A DNA stretch of 17,129 nt from contig NZ_DBGCTQ010000110.1 of NCBI RefSeq assembly GCF_048388525.1, positions 1-17,129 of the forward strand. The letters run 5' to 3'. Below the pieces are notes generated by a model. That model made no database searches. It was given only the letters and a program-made list of their open reading frames with translations, and had not been told where the DNA came from. The translations under genes were made by a program, and so were the position numbers. How positions within the stretch are numbered: position 1 is the stretch's first letter; each line of letters starts with the position of its first letter. Source of the stretch: BQOK01 sp048388525 (GTDB lineage Bacteria > Bacillota > Clostridia > Oscillospirales > Ruminococcaceae). Shown here piece by piece: positions 7,948 through 12,860 of the stretch.

Positions 7948-8024
7948 GGAGGATTAGCTCAGCTGGTTAGAGTGCCTGCATCACACGCAGGAAGTCTGGG
8001 GTTCGAGTCCCTAATTCTCCACCA
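7948..8024 (+). tRNA. tRNA-Val (anticodon CAC), CCA encoded
   Basis: All arms fold. Acceptor GGAGGAT (7948-7954) pairs with ATTCTCC with one G-T pair, then discriminator A and encoded CCA. The D stem is GCTC/GAGT, the anticodon stem CCTGC/GCAGG encloses ATCACAC, and the T stem TGGGG/CCCTA encloses TTCGAGT. Loop positions 34-36 read CAC, which decodes GUG valine. The anticodon loop (A at 32, C at 38) differs from the commoner CTCACAA loop, but the identity is clear. It is a single tRNA, not part of a visible cluster, and it sits at the edge of the accessory patch. Confidence 0.92.
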
Positions 8025-8026
8025 GG

Positions 8027-8081
8027 AATACCTGGCAGTATGTATTTGTAGTTTCAAATGCATGCTGTCAGGTATTTTTTT
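8027..8081 (+). terminator. Terminator of tRNA-Val
   Basis: A 16-bp stem (8027-8042 with 8061-8076, two G-U pairs) has a loop that folds again (ATTTG/CAAAT), and it ends in a run of seven T. It starts 3 bases after the CCA end. Confidence 0.92.
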
Positions 8082-8362
8082 GTGCTGAAAGGGCCACTAA
8101 GCCTGAATAAGAAGCTGCCTGTAATGATGTGTGTACATTGCGGACAAGAAGCGCCGAATAGAGCGTTTTGATTCCTACCGTGGTGATCCCCAAAGAAACG
8201 CAGGTGCAGTATCCCGCATTTCTCGCAGAAAACAATGCGAGCGGCCTGGCACAGTTCTTTGAGGCGCTGTTGGCAGAAGAACAGGTACGGAGCGAGCGCT
8301 TTGCCGGATCCAGCCGGCAGCTGCAGCAAGAGCCGCCGCTTGGGCCATAAGTATCAAAATGA
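8082..8362. other. Stretch without a clear intact gene; possible gene remnants
   Basis: About 280 bases between the tRNA terminator and the next hairpin. The best plus-strand frame is 8168-8350 (TTG start, no good ribosome binding site, 60 residues, contains VVIPKETQVQYPAFLAENNASGLAQFFEALLAEE), which reads like the C-terminal tail of a protein and ends just before a hairpin. On the minus strand a frame reading CEKCG and later CPQC looks like a zinc ribbon, and a short plus-strand frame reads MMCVHCGQEAPNRAF before a stop. These cannot all be real. I see decayed coding sequence, source unknown. Confidence 0.35.
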
Positions 8363-8399
8363 CCGCCCAACGTTTCAATATCGTTTGGGCGGCCGTTTT
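8363..8399. terminator. Hairpin between a gene remnant and the first Xre gene
   Basis: CCGCCCAACG pairs with CGTTTGGGCGG (one bulged base), 9-base loop, followed by CCGTTTT on the plus strand and TCATTTTG on the minus strand. Its position after a stop at 8350 (plus) and the stop at 8431 (minus) fits a bidirectional terminator, though both T tails are short. Confidence 0.55.
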
Positions 8400-8430
8400 G
8401 TACCATGCGGCATTTCGGCCGTTCTTCGGA

Positions 8431-8691
8431 TCAGGCCATCGCGGGCTCTTTGGCCCCGGTCATCTTATCTGCCAGATCATCCAGGCTGAGCCCCATCGCG
8501 GCACGGATGCGCGCAGCATTTGGCAGCCCGGGAAGGCTTTTTCCCTGCTCCCAGGTTTGATACTCCCGCAGAGTCACACCGCATAGTTCTGCAGCCTTTT
8601 CTTGGGTCAGATCCATTTCATTCCTTCGCCGGCCCAAACGGACAGAAAACTCCTTTTTCATGACCTCTGCCAATGTGTCTTTTTCTTTCAT
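8431..8691 (-). CDS. Xre-family helix-turn-helix regulator (first of three)
   Basis: The product is 86 residues. The DNA-binding domain spans about residues 17-75: LTQEKAAELCGVTLREYQTWEQGKSLPG shows the Cro/C1-type pattern of LTQ, then helix 2, a turn at GVT, recognition helix and WEQG. A short charged N-terminus precedes it. GAGGAGG lies 6 bases before the ATG at 8691, an ideal ribosome binding site. That site lies in the loop, and the start codon in the stem, of a 9-bp inverted repeat (8689-8720), suggesting control by RNA structure or autorepression. No partner gene is transcribed with it. Such proteins regulate mobile elements or toxin-antitoxin modules; the target is unknown. Confidence 0.85.
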   Translation of the reverse strand: MKEKDTLAEVMKKEFSVRLGRRRNEMDLTQEKAAELCGVTLREYQTWEQGKSLPGLPNAARIRAAMGLSLDDLADKMTGAKEPAMA

Positions 8692-8720
8692 ATCATTCCT
8701 CCTCTAAAAGAAATGATATG
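8689..8720 (-). promoter_or_regulatory. Inverted repeat covering the start codon and enclosing the ribosome binding site
   Basis: CATATCATT and its perfect complement AATGATATG flank 14 bases that contain GAGGAGG. In the minus-strand mRNA the ATG of the Xre gene is the last three bases of the stem. It could be an operator for the encoded repressor or a translation-blocking hairpin. Confidence 0.6.
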
Positions 8721-8729
8721 GAACTATCC

Positions 8730-8758
8730 AGAATATCCCATGAAAAACTTTTCGTAAA
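8730..8758 (-). promoter_or_regulatory. Possible promoter of the first Xre gene
   Basis: On the minus strand TTTACG (8753-8758) and TATTCT (8730-8735) are 17 bases apart, each matching 4 of 6 consensus bases. The -10 lies about 39 bases before the ATG. The octamer AGAATATC occurs at 8730-8737 and again at 8771-8778, once overlapping this -10. Confidence 0.4.
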
Positions 8759-8826
8759 ATGGGAATTTCAAGAATATCAGTAAAAAAGCACAATAAAGCC
8801 CTTAAAAATGCAATTTTCTTTTGCTT

Positions 8827-8855
8827 AAAGCCCACGTAACGATGTGGGCTTTTTT
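8827..8855 (+). terminator. Orphan intrinsic terminator
   Basis: AAAGCCCAC (8827-8835) pairs perfectly with GTGGGCTTT (8844-8852), 8-base loop, six T in a row at 8850-8855. No intact plus-strand gene lies upstream within 450 bases, so it probably belonged to a gene now lost. It overlaps the only upstream start (GTG 8844) of the following HipA-like remnant. Confidence 0.75.
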
Positions 8856-9587
8856 CTGTTTGAAGCAAAAATTCAAGAAGGGAAGACCGCATCGCATGAA
8901 GAAAAAATACAGCGCCTGATCGTGCTGCTGCCTTTTCACTTTGCTCATGGCGGAAGCCTGGAAGACTGGCTGCGCTCCCGCGCGATGGACTGCCATTCCC
9001 GCACCAACGCCCGGATGCTGCGCATCAGCGACGAGGCACCGCAGCTGATCCCCCTGTAGGTGGAGGCCGCGACCATTACCGACACATACTGGCTTAAACC
9101 CCAGGGCAGCGCTTTGCAGTACCAGGATGTATGCTTTCGGGAGAACGCGTACTGGAAATTCGCCCTGAATGGCCCCAGTGTGGACGATTTCAGCCGGCCC
9201 TTCAGCCGCACGCCGGAGCTTACAAACACCGGCAGCTTTGAAAAGTGCTGGAAGCTGGAGCCGGCCCGTGCGTTGGGCCTGAAATCAGACCGGCATTTGC
9301 AGAACTGCGAAAGCTTGCGCGGCCTTGCGCCGGCGCTGGCGCTGCACATTCCCAATGAGAAGGCCGGCGCGGACTTTTTAAAGGACTGGCAGAACCTGGT
9401 GCTTTTGCATCATGTGCCGATCCAGCTGCCGCCGCTTGCCCCGGGTCAGCTTGACAGGATGGCCGGCGCGATCCGCTGCGACGTGGACAAAGAAAAAGCA
9501 ACCGCGTTTTTACAATACCGATATGACCACATGCAGCAGGCGATCGGGAGAAATCTTTCGTTGAATCCGATTCCACTAGAGTTATGA
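8856..9587 (+). pseudogene. Broken HipA-like kinase gene (in-frame TAG plus internal deletion)
   Basis: Two open stretches in the same frame are separated by one TAG at 9057-9059. The first reads SLEDWLRSRAMDCHSRTNARMLRI, the second TITDTYWLKPQGSALQYQDVCF, then SRTPELTNTGSFEKCWKLE. Together these match the N-terminal region of a HipA-like kinase family common in clostridial mobile elements. Directly after KCWKLEPARALGLK comes SDRHLQN (residues 76-82 of the second stretch), which resembles the HipA catalytic loop DRHxxN. In an intact protein roughly 80-100 residues of nucleotide-binding lobe separate these parts, so I infer an internal deletion. The C-terminal tail (LPPLAPGQLDRMAG to LQYRYDHMQQAI) remains. 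There is no credible start: the GTG at 8844 sits in a terminator. The gene cannot make an active kinase. It is followed 9 bases later by a small Xre gene, as expected for a hip-type pair. Confidence 0.75.
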
Positions 9588-9596
9588 GGGGGAGCG

Positions 9597-9782
9597 ATGA
9601 ATAGCCCAATTAAGGCTGCGCGTGAAGCTGCAGGGCTTACCGTGCGGGAACTCGCAGCGGTGGCCAAAATCAACAAAAACACCTTGTGTGCAATCGAAAC
9701 TGGAAAAACGATCCCCCGCGCGGATACACTGCGCCGCATTGCGGATGGCTTGGGCAAAACCTTGGATGAACTTTGGCCGTAA
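9597..9782 (+). CDS. Small Xre-family regulator, HipB-like position
   Basis: The product is 61 residues and is almost only a helix-turn-helix domain: REAAGLTVRELAAVAKINKNTLCAIETGKTIPRADTLRRIADGLGKTLDELW, ending at the usual LDELWP. A GAGGGGGAG ribosome binding site lies 3-6 bases before the ATG at 9597. It begins 9 bases after the stop of the HipA-like pseudogene on the same strand, so it was probably the regulator or antitoxin partner of that gene. Its own frame is intact although the kinase is dead. It is convergent with the third Xre gene and shares a terminator with it. Confidence 0.85.
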   Translation: MNSPIKAAREAAGLTVRELAAVAKINKNTLCAIETGKTIPRADTLRRIADGLGKTLDELWP

Positions 9783-9803
9783 AAAATAATAAGTGCAATC
9801 AGT

Positions 9804-9837
9804 AAAAAAAGAGCCGCTTTTACAAGCGACTCTTTTT
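9804..9837. terminator. Bidirectional terminator between convergent Xre genes
   Basis: AAAGAG-C-CGCTT pairs with AAGCG-A-CTCTTT (one mismatch), loop TTAC. The plus strand ends in TTTTT and the minus strand in seven T. It lies 22 bases past the 9782 stop and 50 bases past the 9888 stop. Confidence 0.85.
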
Positions 9838-9887
9838 GGGGGATCCGCCAAAAAGCGATCCTGTGCCGGAGCCCCTTTTTCACGGGA

Positions 9888-10142
9888 TCAAACGGTGGCC
9901 TCTTCCTGCTGCGCCTGGCGCAGCTTTTCGGCGCGGAGCTCTTGTGCAAGCGTGTCCAGATCGAGGCTTAACGCGTGGGCGAGATAGATCAGGGTATCCA
10001 GCGACGGAAGGCTGTTCCCGTTTTCAAGCTCCTGGTAAGCCCGTGTGGAGATACTGCATTCCCCGGCAACATGTTCCTGAGTCAGATGAAGCTGTTTTCG
10101 GCGCTCTTTGATGATTTTAGAAAAACTTTCATTAATTGACAT
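9888..10142 (-). CDS. Xre-family helix-turn-helix regulator (third of three)
   Basis: The product is 84 residues from the ATG at 10142, chosen because AAAGGAGAG lies 6-8 bases upstream; an in-frame GTG at 10160 would place that site inside the gene. The helix-turn-helix domain covers about residues 10-63: RRKQLHLTQEHVAGECSISTRAYQELENGNSLPSLDTLIYLAHAL, a typical Cro/C1 pattern. A charged C-terminal tail (QELRAEKLRQAQQEEATV) may form a short coiled coil for dimer formation. The upstream gap contains a 14-bp perfect palindrome at 10194-10207 that could be its operator. It could also receive transcripts from the pilin-like gene upstream, as no strong terminator separates them. Confidence 0.85.
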   Translation of the reverse strand: MSINESFSKIIKERRKQLHLTQEHVAGECSISTRAYQELENGNSLPSLDTLIYLAHALSLDLDTLAQELRAEKLRQAQQEEATV

Positions 10143-10193
10143 ATTATTCTCTCCTTTCACGGGGAATGGTATGTTAATTAATGGGAAAGTCCA

Positions 10194-10207
10194 CGAATTA
10201 TAATTCG
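10194..10207. promoter_or_regulatory. Palindrome, candidate operator of the third Xre regulator
   Basis: CGAATTATAATTCG is a perfect 14-bp palindrome 52 bases upstream of the ATG at 10142. It contains TATAAT on both strands, though neither has a good -35 box. A second palindrome TTAATTAA is at 10174-10181. A weak minus-strand promoter (TGGACT, 16 bases, TACCAT) overlaps the latter. Confidence 0.45.
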
Positions 10208-10249
10208 CTTTTTCTGTTATTATCTTATAAAGACCTTTGAGCCAGGAGG

Positions 10250-11095
10250 CTAGACAGGTGTGTCGGGCATTTGATCGTAGACCGAATAGGTGTAGTTAAA
10301 ATCTTTTTTGGTGCTGCCGGTCTGCTGCTGCCCGGTATATTCGGCCCAGTCGGACTCGATACGGCTGAAAACGTTATAGGTGCCGCTGTTCAGGGTGGCG
10401 GAGGTGATGGTTATATAGCCTGCGGTGTAAGTTCCGTACCGGGAGTTATAGCGCATAACCTTTACTTTTTGGCCCAGTGCGCAGGCGGAAATATCCACCG
10501 AGGACCAATAAAGGTAATAGGCACCCTTGCCGCCCAGAACGCCTTGCGCCTGGATGGACCAGCTCTGCATATCGCTGTCGCTCAAATCGAACCCCAGCGT
10601 TTCCAGGGCGGCGGTGACGTTGTTCAGGTGGATTGGGTCGGTGCAGGTGGAATCCACAGTAAGAGTGCCGTTTTTGATGCGGTCGATGGTGGCCTGCACG
10701 TCCGGGGCGTACCCGCTGCCGTTCAGCATATCGTCGACGCCGCCTGCAAAGTTGGAGCCATAGGTGTTGCCGTGCACCCGGCAATTCACCTGGATGGAGC
10801 CGCTGTGGCGAACCGCGCGGTAAGCGCCCCCCTGAGGGCAATGCCACTGGGCCGCGGCTGCCAGCGCCGCCAGTTCGCTGGCGCTGAAAACCCCATCGCC
10901 CTGCTTTTGGGCCAATTCGTCGGCCTGGAGCTGCCGCAGCAGGCCCGCGCGCTGGGAGGCGCACACGGTTTCCTGCGCCTTACCGATATAGCCGGTCATA
11001 ACAGGAATCGCGGCCGCAGCCAGAACTGCCAGGATCACCAGCACCACGATCATCTCTACAAGGGTAAACCCTGGTTTTTGCCACTTTCCGGTCAT
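10250..11095 (-). CDS. Type IV pilin-like (prepilin N-methylation) protein
   Basis: The product is 281 residues. The N-terminus KWQKPG-FTLVEMIVVLVILAVLAAAAIP is a class III signal: cleavage after Gly9, Phe10 as the first mature residue, Glu14 as the conserved Glu5, then a hydrophobic helix to about residue 30. The rest is a large secreted domain with no family I recognise; it has three cysteines outside the helix region and is rich in Tyr, Ser, Thr and Gly toward the C-terminus, like other clostridial pseudopilins. The ATG at 11095 has AAAGGGGCGG upstream. No prepilin peptidase, assembly ATPase or inner-membrane platform gene is nearby, so it must use a machine encoded elsewhere. An extended -10 promoter flanked by two direct repeats lies about 75 bases upstream. 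Role could be adhesion, DNA uptake or secretion; none is shown. Confidence 0.85.
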   Translation of the reverse strand: MTGKWQKPGFTLVEMIVVLVILAVLAAAAIPVMTGYIGKAQETVCASQRAGLLRQLQADELAQKQGDGVFSASELAALAAAAQWHCPQGGAYRAVRHSGSIQVNCRVHGNTYGSNFAGGVDDMLNGSGYAPDVQATIDRIKNGTLTVDSTCTDPIHLNNVTAALETLGFDLSDSDMQSWSIQAQGVLGGKGAYYLYWSSVDISACALGQKVKVMRYNSRYGTYTAGYITITSATLNSGTYNVFSRIESDWAEYTGQQQTGSTKKDFNYTYSVYDQMPDTPV

Positions 11096-11150
11096 GCACG
11101 CCGCCCCTTTTCCGCCGCAGAAACATCCGCGCGCCGCGCGATTTCTGCGT

Positions 11151-11199
11151 TTCGTGTGATTTCGACATCATTATATCACAAATACGGGCATTCGTGTGA
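11151..11199. repeat. Direct repeats flanking the pilin promoter
   Basis: TTCGTGTGA occurs at 11151-11159 and again at 11191-11199. The copies are exactly 40 bases apart, close to four helical turns, and lie on either side of the extended -10 box, which suggests binding sites for a regulator. Confidence 0.5.
11170..11178 (-). promoter_or_regulatory. Extended -10 promoter of the pilin-like gene
   Basis: On the minus strand TGA-TATAAT is a full extended -10 box. The closest -35-like element is TTCACA with a 19-base spacer, so the promoter may need an activator or rely on the TG motif. Confidence 0.55.
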
Positions 11200-11266
11200 A
11201 GCGAAACCTTCTTGCTGTGAGGGCGGAAAATCGCGAAAAAGGAGACTGAGTGTGCGGCGGGACGTT

Positions 11267-11500
11267 TCAGGGGAGCTGATCCAGCACGGCGTCCATAAAA
11301 TGTGCCGGTTCCAGCTGGCCGCCGGTAAAGCGCCCGGCCAGCGCGCGGACAAAGCGCTCGTCCAGCGAAATGTCGGGGATGCTTTGGCACAGGGAAAGCC
11401 GGCCGTTTTGCAGTTGCCAGCAATGGAGGCCAAAGGTTTCATGGCAGACCCCGCCCTCGCCGGGCAAGACCTCCGCAAAAGGCAGATACAGATAGTTCAC
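11267..11500 (-). CDS. DUF6514-like small protein
   Basis: The product is 77 residues from a GTG at 11500. The C-terminal two thirds, with CQSIPDISLDERFVRALAGRF and LEPAHFMDAVLDQL, has the pattern I recall for DUF6514: a segment ending in DIS, a short helix, then a L-x-P-x-H motif and a D-V-ending helix. The N-terminus (NYLYLPFAEVLPGEGGVCHETFGLHC) also fits. GGGAGGG lies about 11 bases before the GTG. The frame continues further upstream, but there the small ORF has a better ribosome binding site and an ATG in another frame, so the GTG start is preferred. It overlaps that small ORF by four bases (GTGA), which implies coupled translation. Function of the family is unknown. Confidence 0.65.
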   Translation of the reverse strand: MNYLYLPFAEVLPGEGGVCHETFGLHCWQLQNGRLSLCQSIPDISLDERFVRALAGRFTGGQLEPAHFMDAVLDQLP

Positions 11501-11637
11501 TTTGCTACAACCCTCCCTTCTGCTTCTGCAAACCGGACGCCGGGAAAACCGCAATTCCAAGGCGGCGGGATCTTTGGCAGAAGTTCGGGAGGAACACAGG
11601 TGCCCGGTGCGGCTGTGCACCAGCGCAGGGTATACAT
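11497..11637 (-). CDS. Small ORF (46 residues) translationally coupled to the DUF6514-like gene
   Basis: The ATG at 11637 follows AAAGGAGGAGGG by a few bases, the strongest ribosome binding site in this part of the window, and lies behind a TTGCAA/TAAAAT promoter. It reads MYTLRWCTAAPGTCVPPELL at the start and ends in EAEGRVVAK, with three cysteines (7, 14, 29) and nine prolines. The TGA at 11497-11499 overlaps the GTG start of the next gene in GTGA form. I recognise no family. It may be a true small protein or a leader peptide whose translation opens the next gene. The alternative reading, that this DNA is only a 5' extension of the DUF6514-like frame, is less likely because of the start signals. 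Confidence 0.6.
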   Translation of the reverse strand: MYTLRWCTAAPGTCVPPELLPKIPPPWNCGFPGVRFAEAEGRVVAK

Positions 11638-11658
11638 GACACTCCCTCCTCCTTTGAA

Positions 11659-11687
11659 ATTTTATTCCAAGATTTCCCATGTTGCAA
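11659..11687 (-). promoter_or_regulatory. Promoter of the small ORF/DUF6514-like pair
   Basis: On the minus strand TTGCAA (11682-11687) and TAAAAT (11659-11664) are 17 bases apart. The -10 lies 21 bases before the ATG at 11637, so the leader is short. Confidence 0.6.
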
Positions 11688-11709
11688 CGAACTTTACTTC
11701 GCATCTGCC

Positions 11710-11744
11710 AAAAACAGGCAGGGCGCGGCTTTTGCCGCGCCCTG
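11710..11744 (-). terminator. Terminator of hxlR-type gene
   Basis: CAGGGCGCGGC (11719-11729) pairs perfectly with GCCGCGCCCTG (11734-11744), loop TTTT. On the minus strand it is followed by CCTGTTTTTGG. It lies 26 bases after the stop at 11771. Confidence 0.85.
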
Positions 11745-11770
11745 TTAAATGTTTCAAGAGCCTGATGCGC

Positions 11771-12094
11771 TTAATCGGCGCTGTGCTGGTACTCCAGGCC
11801 CCAATCGCACATGGCGTCCAGCACCGGTTTTAAGCTGTAGCCTGTTTGGGTGAGAGTGTACTCCACCCGGGGTGGGACCTCGGCATATACCTTGCGGGTC
11901 AGAAGGCCGCTGGCCTCCATGGCGCGCAGCTGAGCGGTGAGCACCTTTTGGGTCACGCCCCCCACCGAGCGCTGCAGCTCGCCGAAACGGCGGGTACCCC
12001 CCAGCAGGTCCCGCAGGATCAGCACCTTCCACTTGTTGCCGATCAGGGTTAGGGTAGCCTCTACCGGGCAGGCCGGCAGATCGCTTTTTTTCAT
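11771..12094 (-). CDS. HxlR-family winged-helix transcriptional regulator
   Basis: The product is 107 residues, typical for the family. CPVEATLTLIGNKWKVLILRDLLGGTRRFGEL is the HxlR signature, followed by the recognition region VTQKVLTAQLRAMEASGLLTRKVYAEVPPRVEYTLTQTG and the C-terminal dimer helix LKPVLDAMCDWGLEY. Cys9 is the conserved N-terminal cysteine that senses thiol or electrophile stress in several relatives (for example HypR and YodB); a second cysteine is near residue 96. AAGGAGG lies 7 bases before the ATG at 12094. It is divergent from the flavin/ferredoxin-ABC operon, and the two promoters overlap, so it very likely controls that operon and itself. Whether it responds to redox, an electrophile or a ligand cannot be told. 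Confidence 0.9.
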   Translation of the reverse strand: MKKSDLPACPVEATLTLIGNKWKVLILRDLLGGTRRFGELQRSVGGVTQKVLTAQLRAMEASGLLTRKVYAEVPPRVEYTLTQTGYSLKPVLDAMCDWGLEYQHSAD

Positions 12095-12108
12095 TGCAGC
12101 GCCTCCTT

Positions 12109-12149
12109 AAGTACCTTTTTGATACTATGATCCGCAAATGTGCGTACTT
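12109..12149. promoter_or_regulatory. Candidate HxlR operator sites
   Basis: AGTACC-TTTTT-GATACT at 12110-12126 is an imperfect inverted repeat. AAGTAC at 12109-12114 is also the exact complement of GTACTT at 12144-12149, which touches the -35 of the plus-strand promoter. Such paired half sites between a regulator and its divergent target are a usual operator layout. Confidence 0.45.
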
Positions 12150-12176
12150 TACAAAAAGTCTTTACAACCCTATTAT
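12148..12176 (+). promoter_or_regulatory. Promoter of the flavin/ferredoxin-ABC operon
   Basis: TTTACA (12148-12153) and TATTAT (12171-12176) are exactly 17 bases apart. The expected start of transcription leaves a leader of about 60 bases before the ATG at 12243. Confidence 0.75.
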
Positions 12177-12200
12177 AAGAGCATGGGGCGTAAAAAGCAA
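12172..12200 (-). promoter_or_regulatory. Possible divergent promoter of the hxlR-type gene
   Basis: On the minus strand TTGCTT (12195-12200) precedes a perfect TATAAT (12172-12177) by 17 bases. Its -10 overlaps the -10 of the plus-strand promoter, so the two compete directly for polymerase. The -35 matches only three of six bases. Confidence 0.5.
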
Positions 12201-12242
12201 GAGGCAGCCCCTGTATCCCCGGTTTAAAAAGGAGTCGATGGC

Positions 12243-12854
12243 ATGGACGCAACGGCAAAAAAATATGTGAACCTGTTCCGAACGGTAAAGATCGCCACCG
12301 CGGCCACGGTGGACGAGGAGGGCCGCCCCCAGGCGCGCATCATCAACGTGATGCTGGCGCGGGACGAGGGGATGTATATCGTTACCTCCCGGGGGAAACC
12401 CTTCCACAAGCAGCTGACCCAAACGGGCCGCATTGCCCTGGCCGCCATGTGCCCGGACTGCCAGTCGCTCAAATTCACAGGCAGGCTGCGGGTGGTGGAC
12501 AAGAGCTGGGTGGATCGGGTGTTTGAGGAAAACCCCGGAATGAACGAGGTTTATCCCGGCGAGAGCCGCTACGCGCTGGATGCGTTTCATATTTACGAGG
12601 GGCAGGGCGAGTGGTTCGACCTGCTGAATTACCCCATCAACCGCGAAAGCTTTGCGTATGGCGGCGGTGCGGCGGAGCCGGCCGGCTTTGTAATTGGGGA
12701 AAGCTGCATTGGGTGCGGCGCCTGTGCCAAGGCGTGCCCCCAACAGTGCATTGCGCCCGGCAAGCCCTATGCCATTGCGCCGCAGCACTGCCTGCAGTGC
12801 GGGCTTTGCGCCGAGGTGTGCCCCGCGGGCGCGGTGCGCCGGCTGCACAGGTGA
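12243..12854 (+). CDS. PNPOx-like flavin-binding protein fused to a 2[4Fe-4S] ferredoxin domain
   Basis: The product is 203 residues. Residues 1 to about 130 form a split-barrel flavin-binding domain of the pyridoxamine 5'-phosphate oxidase-like superfamily: AATVDEEGRPQARIINVM, GMYIVTSRGKPFHKQL, then RIALAAMC and LKFTGRLRVV. Residues 155-193 hold two cluster motifs, C155-xx-C158-xx-C161-xxx-C165-P and C183-xx-C186-xx-C189-xxx-C193-P, as in bacterial ferredoxins. The fusion should pass electrons from iron-sulfur clusters to a flavin and reduce a small molecule; the substrate is unknown. AAAAAGGAG lies 8 bases before the ATG at 12243; the ATG at 12238 is out of frame and too close. It is the first gene of a four-gene operon with an OpuC-type importer, and is divergent from an HxlR regulator, which links uptake and reduction. 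Confidence 0.85.
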   Translation: MDATAKKYVNLFRTVKIATAATVDEEGRPQARIINVMLARDEGMYIVTSRGKPFHKQLTQTGRIALAAMCPDCQSLKFTGRLRVVDKSWVDRVFEENPGMNEVYPGESRYALDAFHIYEGQGEWFDLLNYPINRESFAYGGGAAEPAGFVIGESCIGCGACAKACPQQCIAPGKPYAIAPQHCLQCGLCAEVCPAGAVRRLHR

Positions 12855-12860
12855 ATGCCG

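Noticed and set aside
8718..8783. 21-codon plus-strand ORF (MELSRISHEKLFVKWEFQEY...)
   Set aside because: It shares the inverted repeat with the Xre start but has no ribosome binding site and lies over the Xre promoter region.
8844..8846. GTG start for the HipA-like remnant
   Set aside because: It is in the right arm of an intrinsic terminator with no ribosome binding site, so it cannot be the original start.
7948..10250. Attachment-site duplication of the tRNA-Val 3' end
   Set aside because: I looked downstream for a repeat of the GTTCGAGTCCCTAATTCTCC segment and found none up to the pilin-like gene.
11501..11704. Upstream extension of the DUF6514-like frame to an ATG at 11704
   Set aside because: The extension crosses the promoter and the ribosome binding site of the small ORF and has no protein-like character.
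10271..11833. 520-codon open frame on the plus strand
   Set aside because: It is antisense to the pilin-like and DUF6514-like genes, crosses their promoters and has no ribosome binding site.
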